NCBI GenBank assembly: GCA_907165065.1
Contig: OU015541.1
Location: forward strand, 7,512,501-7,576,500
From: Caprimulgus europaeus
Lineage: Eukaryota > Chordata > Aves > Caprimulgiformes > Caprimulgidae
DNA length: 64,000 bases
Reading direction: 5' to 3'
The notes under the pieces were generated by a model. That model was not told the DNA's origin, did not search any database, and saw only the letters and a program-made list of their open reading frames with translations. Shown here one piece after another: positions 25,030 to 37,000 of this stretch. The position numbers and the translations under genes are program-made. Numbering within the stretch: position 1 is the first letter of the stretch; each line of letters opens with the position of its first letter.

Positions 25030-25460
25030 CTCTACTTCTGCTTTTAATATAAACTGTATAGTAATTCCAGGTGAAATAAAAAAAAGCCCACCTGTCAAAA
25101 TATAGCTCTGTTTGGTTACCTCTGTCCATGGGACAATTTTAGTAACCTGTCAATCAATGGGCTGCTAAATAGCCTCTCCAAAGCCCAATCTGCTATTTCA
25201 GACGACATCAGCGTGTCAATCATTTATTGAATCAAAGCCAAATTTGAAGCAAAGCAAGCCCAGTTTGTCAATCACTTCTCAGTATTCTCTCCACTAACCA
25301 CCTGACAGCTTTTAACTTTTCACTTTTATATTCCATGCAGCTAGTTAAGATTCTTTCATTTTTAATTGGGCTTCTTTTATGATTGGTAACTAAGCAACTA
25401 ATATGTTGTTTTATATGGTAATAATGGGCCCAAACTTAAGAGCTTTCTTGACCATTTCTA
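25030..25460. promoter_or_regulatory. Strong enhancer candidate: clustered PBX-MEIS/PREP (TALE) sites
   Basis: The 9-mer TGTCAATCA (reverse complement TGATTGACA, the classical PBX-PREP/MEIS composite) occurs exactly three times, at 25148-25156, 25214-25222 and 25266-25274. Nearby are a half-site CTGTCA at 25092-25097, a MEIS/PREP TGACAG at 25303-25308 and a TCF/LEF-like ATCAAAG at 25231-25237. A single 9-mer is expected about once per 130 kb counting both strands, so three in 127 bp is far from chance. The block is non-repetitive and non-coding and sits about 9.6 kb upstream of the TSHZ2 start. TALE factors with Hox partners act on many developmental enhancers; TSHZ2 as target is inference from position. 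Confidence 0.65.
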
Positions 25461-26844
25461 TTTGTTGTTGGGAAATTATTTTCCTTCAAGTTGCAAAATA
25501 GCAGATGTAGCAGAAACAGTTATTTAATTATGGGTTGTCCTGTTGTTTCTATCTATAAACACTTTTGGCACTGTTTAAAAATAAACACTGCATGCGCTGG
25601 CAAATATATACTGAGTGATTTTAACTCCTGATAAAGCCCCTTGTAATTTCACTGCTCATTTACAGGGAAAACTGGGTGCAAAAATGAAAGGATTGCCAAA
25701 AAACAGTTTGGAAAAATATTAGTGAAGGACAGAGCAAGAAATCTCTGTTCCAGAATCCCACTAGGCTTTAATCCAACCTGATCAGTTTTCAGTCTTAATT
25801 TAGGTACAATTAAATTTCTGAGGCCAAGTATAATGCTGTGAACCACCATCTCTCAAAACAAGCCAAAAGCTCTTCCTGAACAAGCTCAGCTGGCTTTTCA
25901 GTCTAAAACAGTGTTTTGAGTTAATTAATATTTTCTGTACCTAAGATATAGAAGTTCTGGGTCAGAACTGGGTCCCACAAAGGTGACCACAAATCCTGGT
26001 GTGGTTTCAATCCCATCTCCCCATCGTGCACAAGATGAACGCTGCTTTCACTTGTGTAAAATGATCTTACAGCTCGTAGTAAATGTTCCTGTCTTTCTAT
26101 TTCTAAAGACTGTCATCAGTAAAGCCAATGTGTTGTTTTCAGACAGAAGGAATTAACTTTCTGTCCTTTCCATGAAAGGAAGTTTGGAAAAGGAACTATT
26201 TCTGTGTTACAGAAAATTCTATTTTAGGTTCAAAAGAGTTTTCTTCATTTAATTCTTTTGCATATCTGTTTGATGGGCTTCTGGCTGTCTTTTGACAGAC
26301 TGCTGTCATGTGGTTTGATCTGAAACTGTGAAACTCCAGATGTGCCCAAGAACTTGGGAGAACATGGGTATAGTTTTGCAAAAAGCTGCAGTAGGTTTCA
26401 AGGCAATCTGATACCAAATGTACTTCCCAGTCCTATTTGAATTTTACACTGGTTTTTGTCTGTCTTTTGACCAAAGACTCAATAAAAGACTGACAGCCCA
26501 TGAGGATTGACTGTGGAGATGCAAATGGAGGCTTTGGTGGAGTCCTAAAGTGCTTTAGAAATCCAGTCCAGATGCTAAATGTAGGTGTCTTCCCCCTGTT
26601 ACAAAGCTGAAGGAGGTTCTGGAGAGCACTGGGAAATACCCTGGTGCTATGACTGAGCCCATCTCTTTGGAGGAGGATTCTAGTAGACAGTTGAGATTGG
26701 ATAATTTATAAATTGAATGCAAAAGCTGTAAAGCAGATCATCATTTGAAATTTGATGAAAACAGCAGCTCCTACCTCACAAATGAGTTCTTAAGAAAGTG
26801 CCAAAGATATAGTTTGTCTTTTTTCCTTTTCTTGATGGGAATTC

Positions 26845-26930
26845 TAATACCCTCCACTGAAATCAATGGAGTTAAGTAATAATGTATCACTATGAGATCA
26901 AGGATGGGCATCTACTCTTCAATGACATTC
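26845..26930. repeat. Old amniote dispersed repeat (ttacaccagtgtaa type), eroded
   Basis: The stretch CCACTGAAATCAATGGAGTTA at 26854-26874 and what follows resembles a very common sauropsid dispersed repeat, whose consensus runs roughly 'ACTTCAATGGAGTTAC...TTTACACCAGTGTAA...ATCTGGCCC'. Similar pieces occur at 33665-33740 and 49560-49690. I cannot name the family with certainty. Confidence 0.45.
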
Positions 26931-27344
26931 TGACAAATGAGGTGTAAGCTTGCCTGACTGCAGAAGCGATTAAGAGATATTTTTAATGGACAGATTTTTA
27001 CTATTTATGTAACTAGATATTAACAAAAGTTTAAAAGAGGTGTTTTGATCCCATGCTGCCTCCATAGTTTGGCACAGATTGTTAATCTTGGCTCAAAGGG
27101 TGTTCAGGCCTGGCTGAACATGATGCTTAGCTCTTGTAGTTCAGGCATCTGAGCAGAGGGGAAACCCACACAGCACCCACCTACACAACACCTGGTCTGT
27201 GAATTGGCATAAGACTCTCAATGGAAGAGTTAAGATACAGAAGATCATAAATATTATACCAATAAGAGAAGGGCAGGGTCAGGAAAGCTAGAAATACTTG
27301 CAGGGGATTTTTTCAAACAACTCCATTTTGATCATTCACATAAA

Positions 27345-27385
27345 AATAATACTAAGAAATGTCAGTAATAATACTAAGAAATGTC
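27345..27385. repeat. 22-bp tandem duplication
   Basis: The unit AATAATACTAAGAAATGTC plus AGT occurs at 27345-27366, and its first 19 bases repeat at 27367-27385. A third partial copy (GAAATGTCAGT) follows at about 27398-27408. This is a recent local duplication by replication slippage. Confidence 0.9.
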
Positions 27386-28812
27386 CTTCTACGTGTGGAA
27401 ATGTCAGTCTGCCTGCATACGTGTTACCTCTGTCTAATAGCTTTTCTTAAGGACCCTTTGGACTGGAAGAGATGATACTTTTAAATGCATTCAAGCATAT
27501 AAATAGTACAGTGATGTTTTAGTTAGATGAAACCTGTTGGTCAAGAGCAACTCCAAAACACCTACTTGGTTGAAATTCCAAGCTGGGCAGAAATGCTGGA
27601 GCAAAGTATCTGTCTGTGTATGGATGTGGTATTTTGCTTGGTCTTCAGTGCATCCACTTGAAAGTCAGTGACTCACCTTACAGTGTCATTGCTTACACAG
27701 GATGCACAAGGACTTAAAAGGTTTATAGAGCCATTCATCCCAGGCAGACTTAAAAATATGGAGTCTGAGTCTGTTCTTCTCTTGGTTAGTAGTAGTTCTT
27801 CTCTCAGCTCTTACTGTGGTAAGATAGACACAATAGCTGGAACTAGAGAGAGCTCTTCTTGATGGTTAATGCTACCTAGTGCAATGCCCAGGTTCTTTAT
27901 TACAAATAAAATCAGAATTTTGTAAAGGTGGAGCCTCAGTATTTGGGCTGAGTCTCTGTTTCTCTTTGCCTTATACTGAGAATGGTTCCTGTAGTTTACA
28001 GCGGGGTACTGCTTGTCCCTTAGTGATCCATGCAGCGGACTCCATCTAAAATATTAATATTAGCTACTACCTATTTAGCAAGCCCATTTTTTTTTTACCT
28101 ATGTGTCAAAAAATTGATCATTGTCAACTACTGCCTTTATTTGCCCTATCATGGGAGCAGTACAGAGGCAAAAATGATGAATACCTATCCTAATTGGAAA
28201 GGGAGGGAGAACTTGCTAAAACAGAATGCAGTTACCTATGCTGGAATTTGTCCAGGATACTCTGGTTAACACAGCTACCCTTTGAACAAGTAAAATAGGA
28301 TGTTTAGCTATGCTGAGTGCTTGGATTCTTTGAGTTTACATCTCAAACACCTACTAACCAGGAGCACGGTGCAGCCCACTAAATCATCAGTAACCCTACC
28401 CGTGTCACCTTGGTGTTACTTGAAGTCCGTTTTGTTGTGCTCTTTTGCCACTTATAACAGTTGGAGCATTTCCAGGAGCACAGAAAAGAGAGTATGGTTA
28501 CAAACCATTTTTATAATCTAGAATTTATACATTGAACAGTACCTGATGTCATTTAGAAGTACTAACTGCTAAAACTGCTAGCTTTCAAAACAGAAAAGCA
28601 AGGCTTAACACTTCAGATGCGAAGTGAGGTTTTCCTTGTTTGTATGTGGAAGGGTAGTATTCAAGATGGGCTTTGTTCAGAGCTATATTTGTTCTTTAGA
28701 ACTAGAACCAAAACCCAAATGGGTTAATATACACGTACAAATGCATATATGCACATTATGCTTTATGCCATGTAAGGATTTAAAGCCAAGGAAAATCACC
28801 CAGAGAGATTTC

Positions 28813-28848
28813 AAAATAACAAAACAAACAAACAAAAAAAATAAAACC
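28813..28848. repeat. A-rich (CAAA)n tract
   Basis: CAAA/AAAC units followed by an A run. Simple repeat without a recognisable flanking element. Confidence 0.8.
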
Positions 28849-29429
28849 TGGCTATTATTTGTCTTAAATAGTAGACTCAGCTGTGGGTTTTTATAAATCC
28901 TAAAAGATATGCAGGATTTCATACACCTACAAAACATGTTTTGTTAGTAATGGCTTTCTGATTAATTGCATATGTTCTATACTTGCAAAGTTGAAGAGTA
29001 TTTGAGTGCCTGAAATTATGAGCACTTCAGCAAACCAGTGAAGATATCTGCAATGTAAACTTTACACATACATAGTCTGCCCTGCCAATGACCTTAATCT
29101 TATTGTAGCAGGGGAACACAGCATGTAATGCAGTCAGTGTTAGCTTTTTCCTGATCCCTTTTTAGGCACATACTAATAACATTCATGTAAGTGTAGATGC
29201 TGTTATGGGCTCAGGTCACTAGAGGATATAATGAATTAAAATCACTTGACCTCAGAAGAAGGTGATACCTCAGTACCACGCAAGCAACCTACATTTTCTA
29301 TACCATCCTGCATCCCAAGTTTTTTATAACACTTAAAGAAGAGTAGAAGGGCTGTGATACCCTTAGGACTTCCATCTAGCTGAGCTGATTTGATAGTTTT
29401 GAGACAAGCCTGAAAATAATTCTGTATTA

Positions 29430-29485
29430 CTTCATGCCTCAGTTTCTCTGGGAATAAATATTAATATGATGTTTTCCAGGACTTG
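29430..29485 (+). repeat. Possible MIR core fragment
   Basis: ATGCCTCAGTTTCTCTGGGAATAAATATTAATATG resembles the MIR 'TGCCTCAGTTTCCTCATCTGTAAAATGGGGATAATA' segment with a gap. The match is short, so it is doubtful. Confidence 0.3.
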
Positions 29486-30014
29486 CTTTTCAAGGATGGC
29501 ATGAAACTTAATTTTCACCATCTCTTGAAGACTTTCGGTTTCCTGGTAAAGGATGGAGTCACTTGAAACTTGTATAACTATGCTCTAAAACGTAGTGCCA
29601 GCTACTAAACCTTGTAGTCCTTCTTTAAAGAACAGGTCGTAAACTCTTTGATACTATTCAGTATTAGAACCCATTCTAAAATTACTAGCAGGATGCCTAA
29701 CAAAAATCTTGTGCTATTCTCTGATATTACTTAAAACCTAAGTTCTCGGTTTTCATTCTCATGAGAAAAGCCAGGTGTTTTATTGACAGTATAGATGCTA
29801 TATTGGGGAAGTTGTTTTGCCTGAGAGGACATAAATGACTCCTTCATTTTAATTTGTGCTTGCTTAATATTCATGCTGTGTTTTATATCTTGGTATTTTT
29901 CAATAGCTATAGAGCTGTGCTTCATTTAGTGTTTTAACAGAAAGTATCTACAACTCTGACTTGATTTACTGGCAAAGTATAATTTCTTAAGTTATGGAGA
30001 GAAATTGGAATCAC

Positions 30015-30040
30015 AGATTGACACACTTTGCAGATTGACA
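30015..30040. promoter_or_regulatory. Pair of AGATTGACA sites (TALE-like)
   Basis: CAGATTGACA appears at 30014-30023 and again at 30031-30040, a 17-bp-spaced direct repeat. Each differs from the PBX-PREP composite TGATTGACA by one base. It may be a small regulatory site or a chance duplication. Confidence 0.2.
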
Positions 30041-33000
30041 TGGTATCACAATAAATGAAGTATCAAATAACTGCTGTAGCCAGTCCTGAAGACCTCAAAG
30101 TTATTGTTTTTATAGTTTTACTTCGTTAGGTCTGCCCTCAGTTTGGGATGATTTTTAAGTAGGAAGAATCATTCACTCTTACTTCCAAATACCTAATGCA
30201 TTTTTATTCCATTTCCTGGTACTTGTCTCTTCAAAATATTTTGATTTGGGTGTTTTTTAACTTAAAATGGTTCCAATATCAATGAAAGAAGCATCACGTG
30301 TAATGAAACAAGCTTAACACTTAAATTTATCTACATACTGAACAGACCCTGCAGTGAAGGAGATCAGATACATGTTGCTCTTCTTGGCTGACTGATTCAG
30401 TGCTGATTTTGAGGAGAGGAGTTCTTCTGTGAACCACAGTGTGATCCTTTGGCTTATGGCTTGCTGCTGAAAGATACAGAGCAACTCCAGTAATGGGTTT
30501 TGCAGGTATTTCTCAGCGTCCTGCAGACTTGTAGTGCTCTCATGTTGGAGATCCTAGCAGGATAACTGCCCAAGGGTCTACTTATGTTTATGTTGAAAGT
30601 GCACACTATATGCTGCCTTGTCTTTATTGTGGCCACTGAACTGAATTGTAAAGGTTATGCTTCATAATGTCACTTGTGGTATAGATAGCCTATGTACGGA
30701 GACATTTTCTGTACTTAGCCCTTGGAAAATAGGAATGGGCTATTGGGTACTATGGAGCTGTTTATGGAGAGTGCATTGTGATAGGTACAAGTTGAAGAGG
30801 TTTTGAGGTTACTGTAAGTATGTACAGCTAACAAGTGAGCCTTGGGCTGGGTGCAATCAGTGGTGGAATACAGTTCACTTCCTCCAGAGGCAGCTCTGAC
30901 GTTTGTGCTGGGATGTTCCCCTGAAAGGGGGCTCCCCGAGTGCTGTGTCAGAAACCTGTCCTGATATGTTCACATTGCTGTCTGCTGCATTCAGTGGTGT
31001 CCCTACTCGTGAGTCTTGGTGCATCCCCACACAAGTCATGACGTGCCTCCTTCCTTTCTTCATGCTATGGCTAATGTTGCCTTTTTGGGGAAAGGAGTCA
31101 GGGAGGGAACTTGTATTGAGAAAAATGGTCCTTGATTTGAGGCAGGTGCTGCTAGTGTATTGTGTAGAACTAATGTTTGTTTCAATTTCCATAATTTGGA
31201 AGGGCAGGATGTCCCAGTGTTTGGCATATAAACAATAACCAAATATTGCTCTTTACACAGCCACATAGACTGTGAACTTGATCAGATGCTGATTTTATTT
31301 TTTTCTCTGACTCACTCATTTCATCAGTCTCTTGAAAAATTAACTTTTGAAAACATAACTGAAGACTTCATAGAAACTCCCTTTATCACTCCTATAGGCA
31401 AATATTATTGACTTGGAATTTAAGAGCTAATTCTGTTTCTTAAGTTATATTCCCTTAAATTCACATTGACAGCTAATGAAATAAGAGAACACTAAGGAAA
31501 TAATTAAATGTTGTGTAATTAGGGCTACAGAGCATCAGGATACAAATAAATACAAACTGATATATCCTTTCATGGATTAAACTTGTCTTTTTTATTTTGT
31601 AGCCTTTGGTCTGTACGTACTACAAACTAAAATCTTTTAAAGCATAATAATGTGATCTTCAGATCCTGTGTAATGAACTTGCACTGAAGTACAGTATGTG
31701 TCAGGTCAAAAGCAGCAGGGAGATGCTGATTGCAGGTATGTGAAACAATGATCAGAGGGGAGAAAGCAGGTCCAGTTCTGTACTTGGTTTATACTTATTG
31801 CAGGTGCCTTTGAGCTTCATCTAGGTTACAAAGTTAGCCTGAATTCCTGCAACAGATTAGGGTTAAAGAAAAGCAAAACAGTAAAGACCTGTTCAGATCA
31901 AATACTCAATATATTTTCTTTTTACTGAAACCAGTTTGTGGGTTGTGGGTGGTTTTCTGCCTCCTGTGTTTTCCACAGTGCCCTGTGGCCTGCTGGACCA
32001 TTGTTTTGGAAAGACCTTTTCAAAACGGGGAACAGTGATGCTTACCAAAATATCATTAGGTTAATTCCAGCCAGGCTAGCTTTCATGAGAGGTCCCTGAC
32101 GTTGAACAAACCTGTTTCCTTCACTAGGATGTGTCAGTTAGAAACACCAACTGCAAGGATTTCTTATGTTCTCACGAAAAAGGAAGGAAACAGCTGGTAA
32201 ATGTTTCACAGATGGTAAAGCTCTTGGCATCTCTCAGGAGAGGGCCACCCATACAGATGGCTCATTATTTTAACATTTGGATTTTCATCTTATTAAAACA
32301 TCTTTTTTTTTTTTTCCCTGGTTTTATTTAGCATCATAAATTCTCTTACACTTTAGTTAACAACTCAGTGATTTGGGGGAAGTGTGTGTGCTATAAGGAA
32401 CATCATTTGGCTAAAACATGTATCTGCACTGTTATTCTCAGCTCTGATGTGTAGTGAGTGGACTTGAACCTGATTAAAAATACCAAATACAAGGAAATGC
32501 TCAGAAATATGATATTATCAAGGAAAGGTCAGCTAAGCCTGTATAGAAGCTGAATTATTCAGCAAATGAAGAAAAGTACTGAGTGAAACAGGCAAACGTT
32601 TCTATCTTGGGCATTACATCACTTAATGCTACAATGCTTTCTGCATGCACTGTAATAGACAGGCACTGCATGTGCTGAGTGTTAGTAAATGGTTTGTCTA
32701 TAGTATCACTAAATACAAAATACTACTTTTAAAAAGGTCTGGTCAATAACCCAGATGATACTCAGGTTTTCAGAAGTGTTTGTAAGATGATGCATTTTCA
32801 AAGGCAGTTCCACCTGGCATTTATGATGGCATGTGCAATCATAAACATGCAAATGGATGGTATGTTTAGCATATGTCATACATAAATCCCAGCTCCACAC
32901 ACAGGTTAGTAAATATCATTAGTCCCGTTTGGCTTTATGGCAGGGGAAGAGGATGGAAGCAGTGCCAAAAGGTGACAGAACTTGCCCTGTGTGGCAGAGG

Positions 33001-33664
33001 AAATAGGGGCAGACTTAAACTAAGCTTGGATTTTCTGGCTTTTGGCTTTAGTACCTTATCTCACTTGCTCCCTCGATACTAGCTGGTCTCTTCAGTAGCT
33101 GACACTGCACACGCACAGTTTGAAGAAGCTGAAGCAGAGATGTTTAGCTCTTTCTGCAACACAAACCAAGCAATAAATAGGAGATAGTGTGGGTGAGAGG
33201 AGGAAGGAAGAGTCTGTCCTGAATGTCACACCAAATCTTTGGCCTCTGTTTTTCAGAGACTTTAAGTTTCAACATGGCCTCTCTGTGAAACTACTAAAAT
33301 ATAGGCTTGTGATGAAAATATGGATCAACAATAGCAGATTGCCATATGGATCAATCTATAATGATTAAAAAGTAGCAACTGATGCATGTGCTACAGCTGC
33401 CTTGTAAATCTCATTATGGTCCCAACCAAAATATACACTGCCTTAAATACTCTGGGTTCTCTATGATTAGGCTTGTTCTCTGCAATTTTGTTTTAATTAA
33501 AAATTAAATAATCAGGAGTGGGAAGAGAGAAACCCAAGTCTTTCTCTGCATGTGTATGTGCAACTCCCCATTGATTCTGGCAGGTTACATCAACAGCAAA
33601 GATTAGACCAGAAAGCTAACTACAAATATTCCATTAATAAATACAGGAACAGATTTGTGGCATG

Positions 33665-33740
33665 TAAGTCACTGGAGCTCCACTGATGTGTAGTTATGCT
33701 GATTTACATCGGCTGAAGAGTTGGCCTGTGGAATTCACAT
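33665..33740. repeat. Old amniote dispersed repeat copy
   Basis: TAAGTCACTGGAGCTCCACTG followed by GTTATGCTGATTTACATCGGCTGAAGAGTTGGCC closely resembles the widespread sauropsid sequence 'GACTTCAGTGGAGCTA...GCTGATTTACACCAGCTGAGGATCTGGCC'. Family name not assigned. It lies directly beside the enhancer candidate at 33790-34010. Confidence 0.6.
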
Positions 33741-33789
33741 TCCTTCTGAGATCAAAGATGTGTCAGCAAATGGTAAACTTCATTTGTAT

Positions 33790-34010
33790 TTTTCAGCCTT
33801 CTAATTTAAAAATAGCCAAATTGATTTATTATTAAACGGCTGGGCTCTTATGGCGAGACTTTGTATGCCACGTTTCAGCCAGACGCCACTCTTGCAGCCA
33901 AGCTGTAAATCCTTCCAAAATGGGGTTTTTAGCTGAAATGCTGAAAACTCTGTAATGCTTGTGGGTACTGCTGTGTCATATTTATAATGGATGGGCTAAT
34001 CTAACCATAT
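33790..34010. promoter_or_regulatory. Candidate conserved enhancer with PBX-HOX type site
   Basis: A non-repetitive stretch retaining CpGs at about 33837, 33854, 33873 and 33885 in an AT-rich background. TGATTTAT at 33822-33829 fits a PBX with posterior-HOX composite, followed by ATTAAAC and, at the right end, a TAATCTAA homeodomain-like core. The look is that of a deeply conserved vertebrate enhancer; no alignment was possible here. Confidence 0.4.
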
Positions 34011-37000
34011 CCTAAAAAATGAAAGGCATGAGGGGCTGGATGGCTTAAAGGACTGGCAGAATTGCCAACTTAAATTCAGTCATAGCCAGAAGTGACAAAG
34101 TTGTTAGCATTTTTGGAAGCCTATGAGATGAGTTGTTGAGGCTCAGGCAATTTGTTGTCTTTCTCTCCTTTGAGAGGTCAAAGAGTGAGTGAGCCATGGA
34201 AGAAAGTGGTGCTCTAGCTAGCAGCTTTGGACTTTTGGTTTACATGGCACTGCAACTGGTCCCTTTCAGAAGTACTACAAAGGTACCCTAATGGGCTGTG
34301 CTCATGGGCTGGGGGGTTGTTGAATGTTTAGCACAGATGATCTAGGTAGTGAATAACTTGACATGGAAAGTTCATCAGCCATGGAATGGCTGTTATAATA
34401 TGGAGAAGGGAGTATTTCCAATATCCTTCCTGACTTGCTTTCAGGTTCTGCTGTACTGTTTATTAGTAAGTTTTAGTAGGTGTCAATTTAGGTGTCTGTA
34501 TATTGTGGGAAGCTTATCAGAAGTGCTCAAAACTGTTGATTCTTCTTGGAACATGGCAAACTTGGATTAGAAGGTACTTTGTAGCTTGTCTGGAACAGCC
34601 TACCTGCTCAAAGGAAGCATTAGCTTTGAAGTTAGATCCAACTTTGAAGTCAGATCAGTTTATTCAGGATCTTCTTCAAATGAGCTTTGAATATCTCAGT
34701 GGATGGAGGCTTTGCAGCCTCTTTGGACAATCTGTTTGCATTGCAATGGTGGTTGAGCAAGTGAACCAAGAAAGGGAAGATATATTAAGTGTGTTCTTTT
34801 GTTTCATTTCCTATAGAAATAAACTAAAAGCATTAATATTGTTCATGGATAATAAATTGAAACAGATATCCACAGAAACCTGTTAGTGCTGAAGCTATGA
34901 GGGATAATACAGCTTCTGTAAGGGGTGAAAATGGGTGGCCAAATGGAGGGGGAAGAGGTCATGGTTGATGGACATATTGTTGGGTGCAAGGGAACTAGGG
35001 AATCCTTTATAGATGCTCCAGCATCAGGGATAGCTTCAAGTGGATCTTGCAGCCTCTTGAGTTTCAATTGACTACAACACACAAATCCATAAAAAGTAGG
35101 CTTTGTTAGTTCTTGTCATGTAAATTGCTAGTGTCTTTTTTTTTTTAAGTCTTTAATTGCAGTAGTTAGTGTTGATAACTAAAGAGGCACAATCTGTAGC
35201 TGAGACTGAAAGCTGTTTTTTACCATTAATGTCTTTATTTGTGATTCTGAGGTTTGGGTGGACTGTGCTTTCTGAAAAAGGGCATAGTAGAAATAAAGTT
35301 ATATAGGAGGTGAAATAAGGAAAAAGACTTATTTTGTCTCTTGAGAGCTTGTATTTGGAACAAATGAGTGCCACCATTACTTTCAAGCTCTTCCAAAATG
35401 AGAATTTCTAATCATGCACAGTAACAGGTATTCTAATGGACTCTTACTTGCCCATGACACAAAAACAAGTAGTGAAATGGAAAAATAGCTAATGAACTAC
35501 ACAATATAAAACGCATACTTTGCTCTTGGGACTCTACTGCTACAAAGCATTACTGAAATAGCTTGGTAGGAGTCACAGTAGACATCTGCATGCAGGCTGA
35601 GTGTATCCAAATAGCATTAGCCTTAAAAACGGTTTGAGCTATATGGCCCTTTGTGCTCTATACGATAGGTTAATCACTAACTAGCAGAACTGAGAAGAGG
35701 CTGGCACTGTGCATGTGCATAGTGCAGTGTCTTGGGGAGGTGGGTTGTCATTGCTGCAAACAGGCTACAGAAGAGAGTGGACCACTGACCTTTATATAAT
35801 ACACTAGTTTGTTTCACATTTGTTTTACCCTTCAGAAATGTGTATCCTAATTTTGTGTTGCCTTAGATGTTATTAGTTTTCATGGGAGTGTGGATTGCAT
35901 CTTTGAAATGTAATGTGGGCATGGGGCTCTTTTTTGATCATTATAGGGTATGAGTGTTTTGTAATTCTTCTAGTGCAAAAGAAGCTGTTTGGTGACAGGC
36001 ATCAAGTCAAATTCCTGCAAGAGGCTGGCAGCAGAATACATTTGTCTATTTAACTGCATGCAAAACACTTGTCAAGACAGATTCTGGTCCTCTCTCCTAA
36101 GCAGGGACTCTTGCTACCTTGTGTTTCAGATAACCTGGCAGAGATGCTAGTGCAGAAGCACATGATGAGGTGTTACCAGGACTCTTACCATGTCTCTGCT
36201 TCCAGCATCTGCCAGATAGAGGCATTGCTAGCATATTGAAATGGGAATAAAATGAGAGGCAGAAACATTCACATCTGGAGGTAGACTAAAACAAAACAGG
36301 TTTTTCTTAAGACCCTCTAAAGAGATGACAGGTTGTCTTATTCTTTAATATGTGCCACCACATTTGGTAGGAAAACATGAGGGTAAACATCTTTCTTTGG
36401 GAGAGGACAGAGTGAAAGACTGTAGGAAGCATGGTGGTGGCGAGACTGCTGAATCTGCATGAGTAGTGGGCAAAAGAGAACAAAAGCCTGGAAATGAAGC
36501 TTCAACTCCCACTCTGAAGGAAGAAAATAGTTCTGCTTTGTCCCTCTCTGACTGTATTTGAATGCAATATAAGAATTTTTCTTATTTGGTGGTTTTGGAA
36601 TGTGCTGTAAACTGTTTAAAAAGTAAAGTTGTAGAAGTATGGGGCTGAGATTGCTACTCATTATACTGCTGTTCTAATTATAGCTTTGTTTTCTTTTGGA
36701 CTCTCTCTGCTATTAAAATTATGCTTATCTTCATGCTGTGTCTCTCTATTTATACTTGGTATCTCTCTTTCCCTGTGCATGTTACGCTTCTTCCCATTCC
36801 CCTCACTTTTGTCTCTGTTGTATGGACTCCTTCGCCTCGTCCTGTGTGTATTTCTCTCTGCCCCTTTGCCAATTCAAAAGTGTTATTCTATCATTTCAAG
36901 TGCTTCAAGCTACCTCTGGGGCCATCTCCTCCTTTAGCACTAGCTGACCTTTTCTGAAAGCCAGCCTCACCTCTTCAGCATCCAACTTCAGAGGCTAAAG

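Larger units (their letters stand above)
21901..25030. other. Intergenic DNA, nothing recognised beyond simple repeats
   Basis: No exon, RNA gene or named transposon was recognised. It holds an A-rich tract (22434-22470) and a T/CTTT tract (23889-23918). A CpG-retaining stretch near 24100-24200 could be regulatory but is too weak to call. Confidence 0.5.
25461..33650. other. Intergenic DNA, largely unannotated
   Basis: No coding exon or RNA gene was recognised. It holds one old amniote repeat copy (26845-26930), a 22-bp tandem duplication (27345-27385), an A-rich tract (28813-28848), a doubtful MIR scrap (29430-29485) and a pair of GATTGACA sites (30016-30040). A 111-codon open frame at 30903-31238 has no family resemblance and looks like chance. 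Confidence 0.5.

Noticed and set aside
30903..31238. 111-codon plus-strand open frame
   Set aside because: Does not start with a convincing gene context, no domain recognised, overlapped by an open frame on the other strand. Consistent with chance.
36686..36957. Three overlapping Leu/Ser/Cys-rich frames resembling a membrane protein
   Set aside because: All three plus-strand frames look similar because the DNA is pyrimidine-rich. No real transmembrane protein can be supported.
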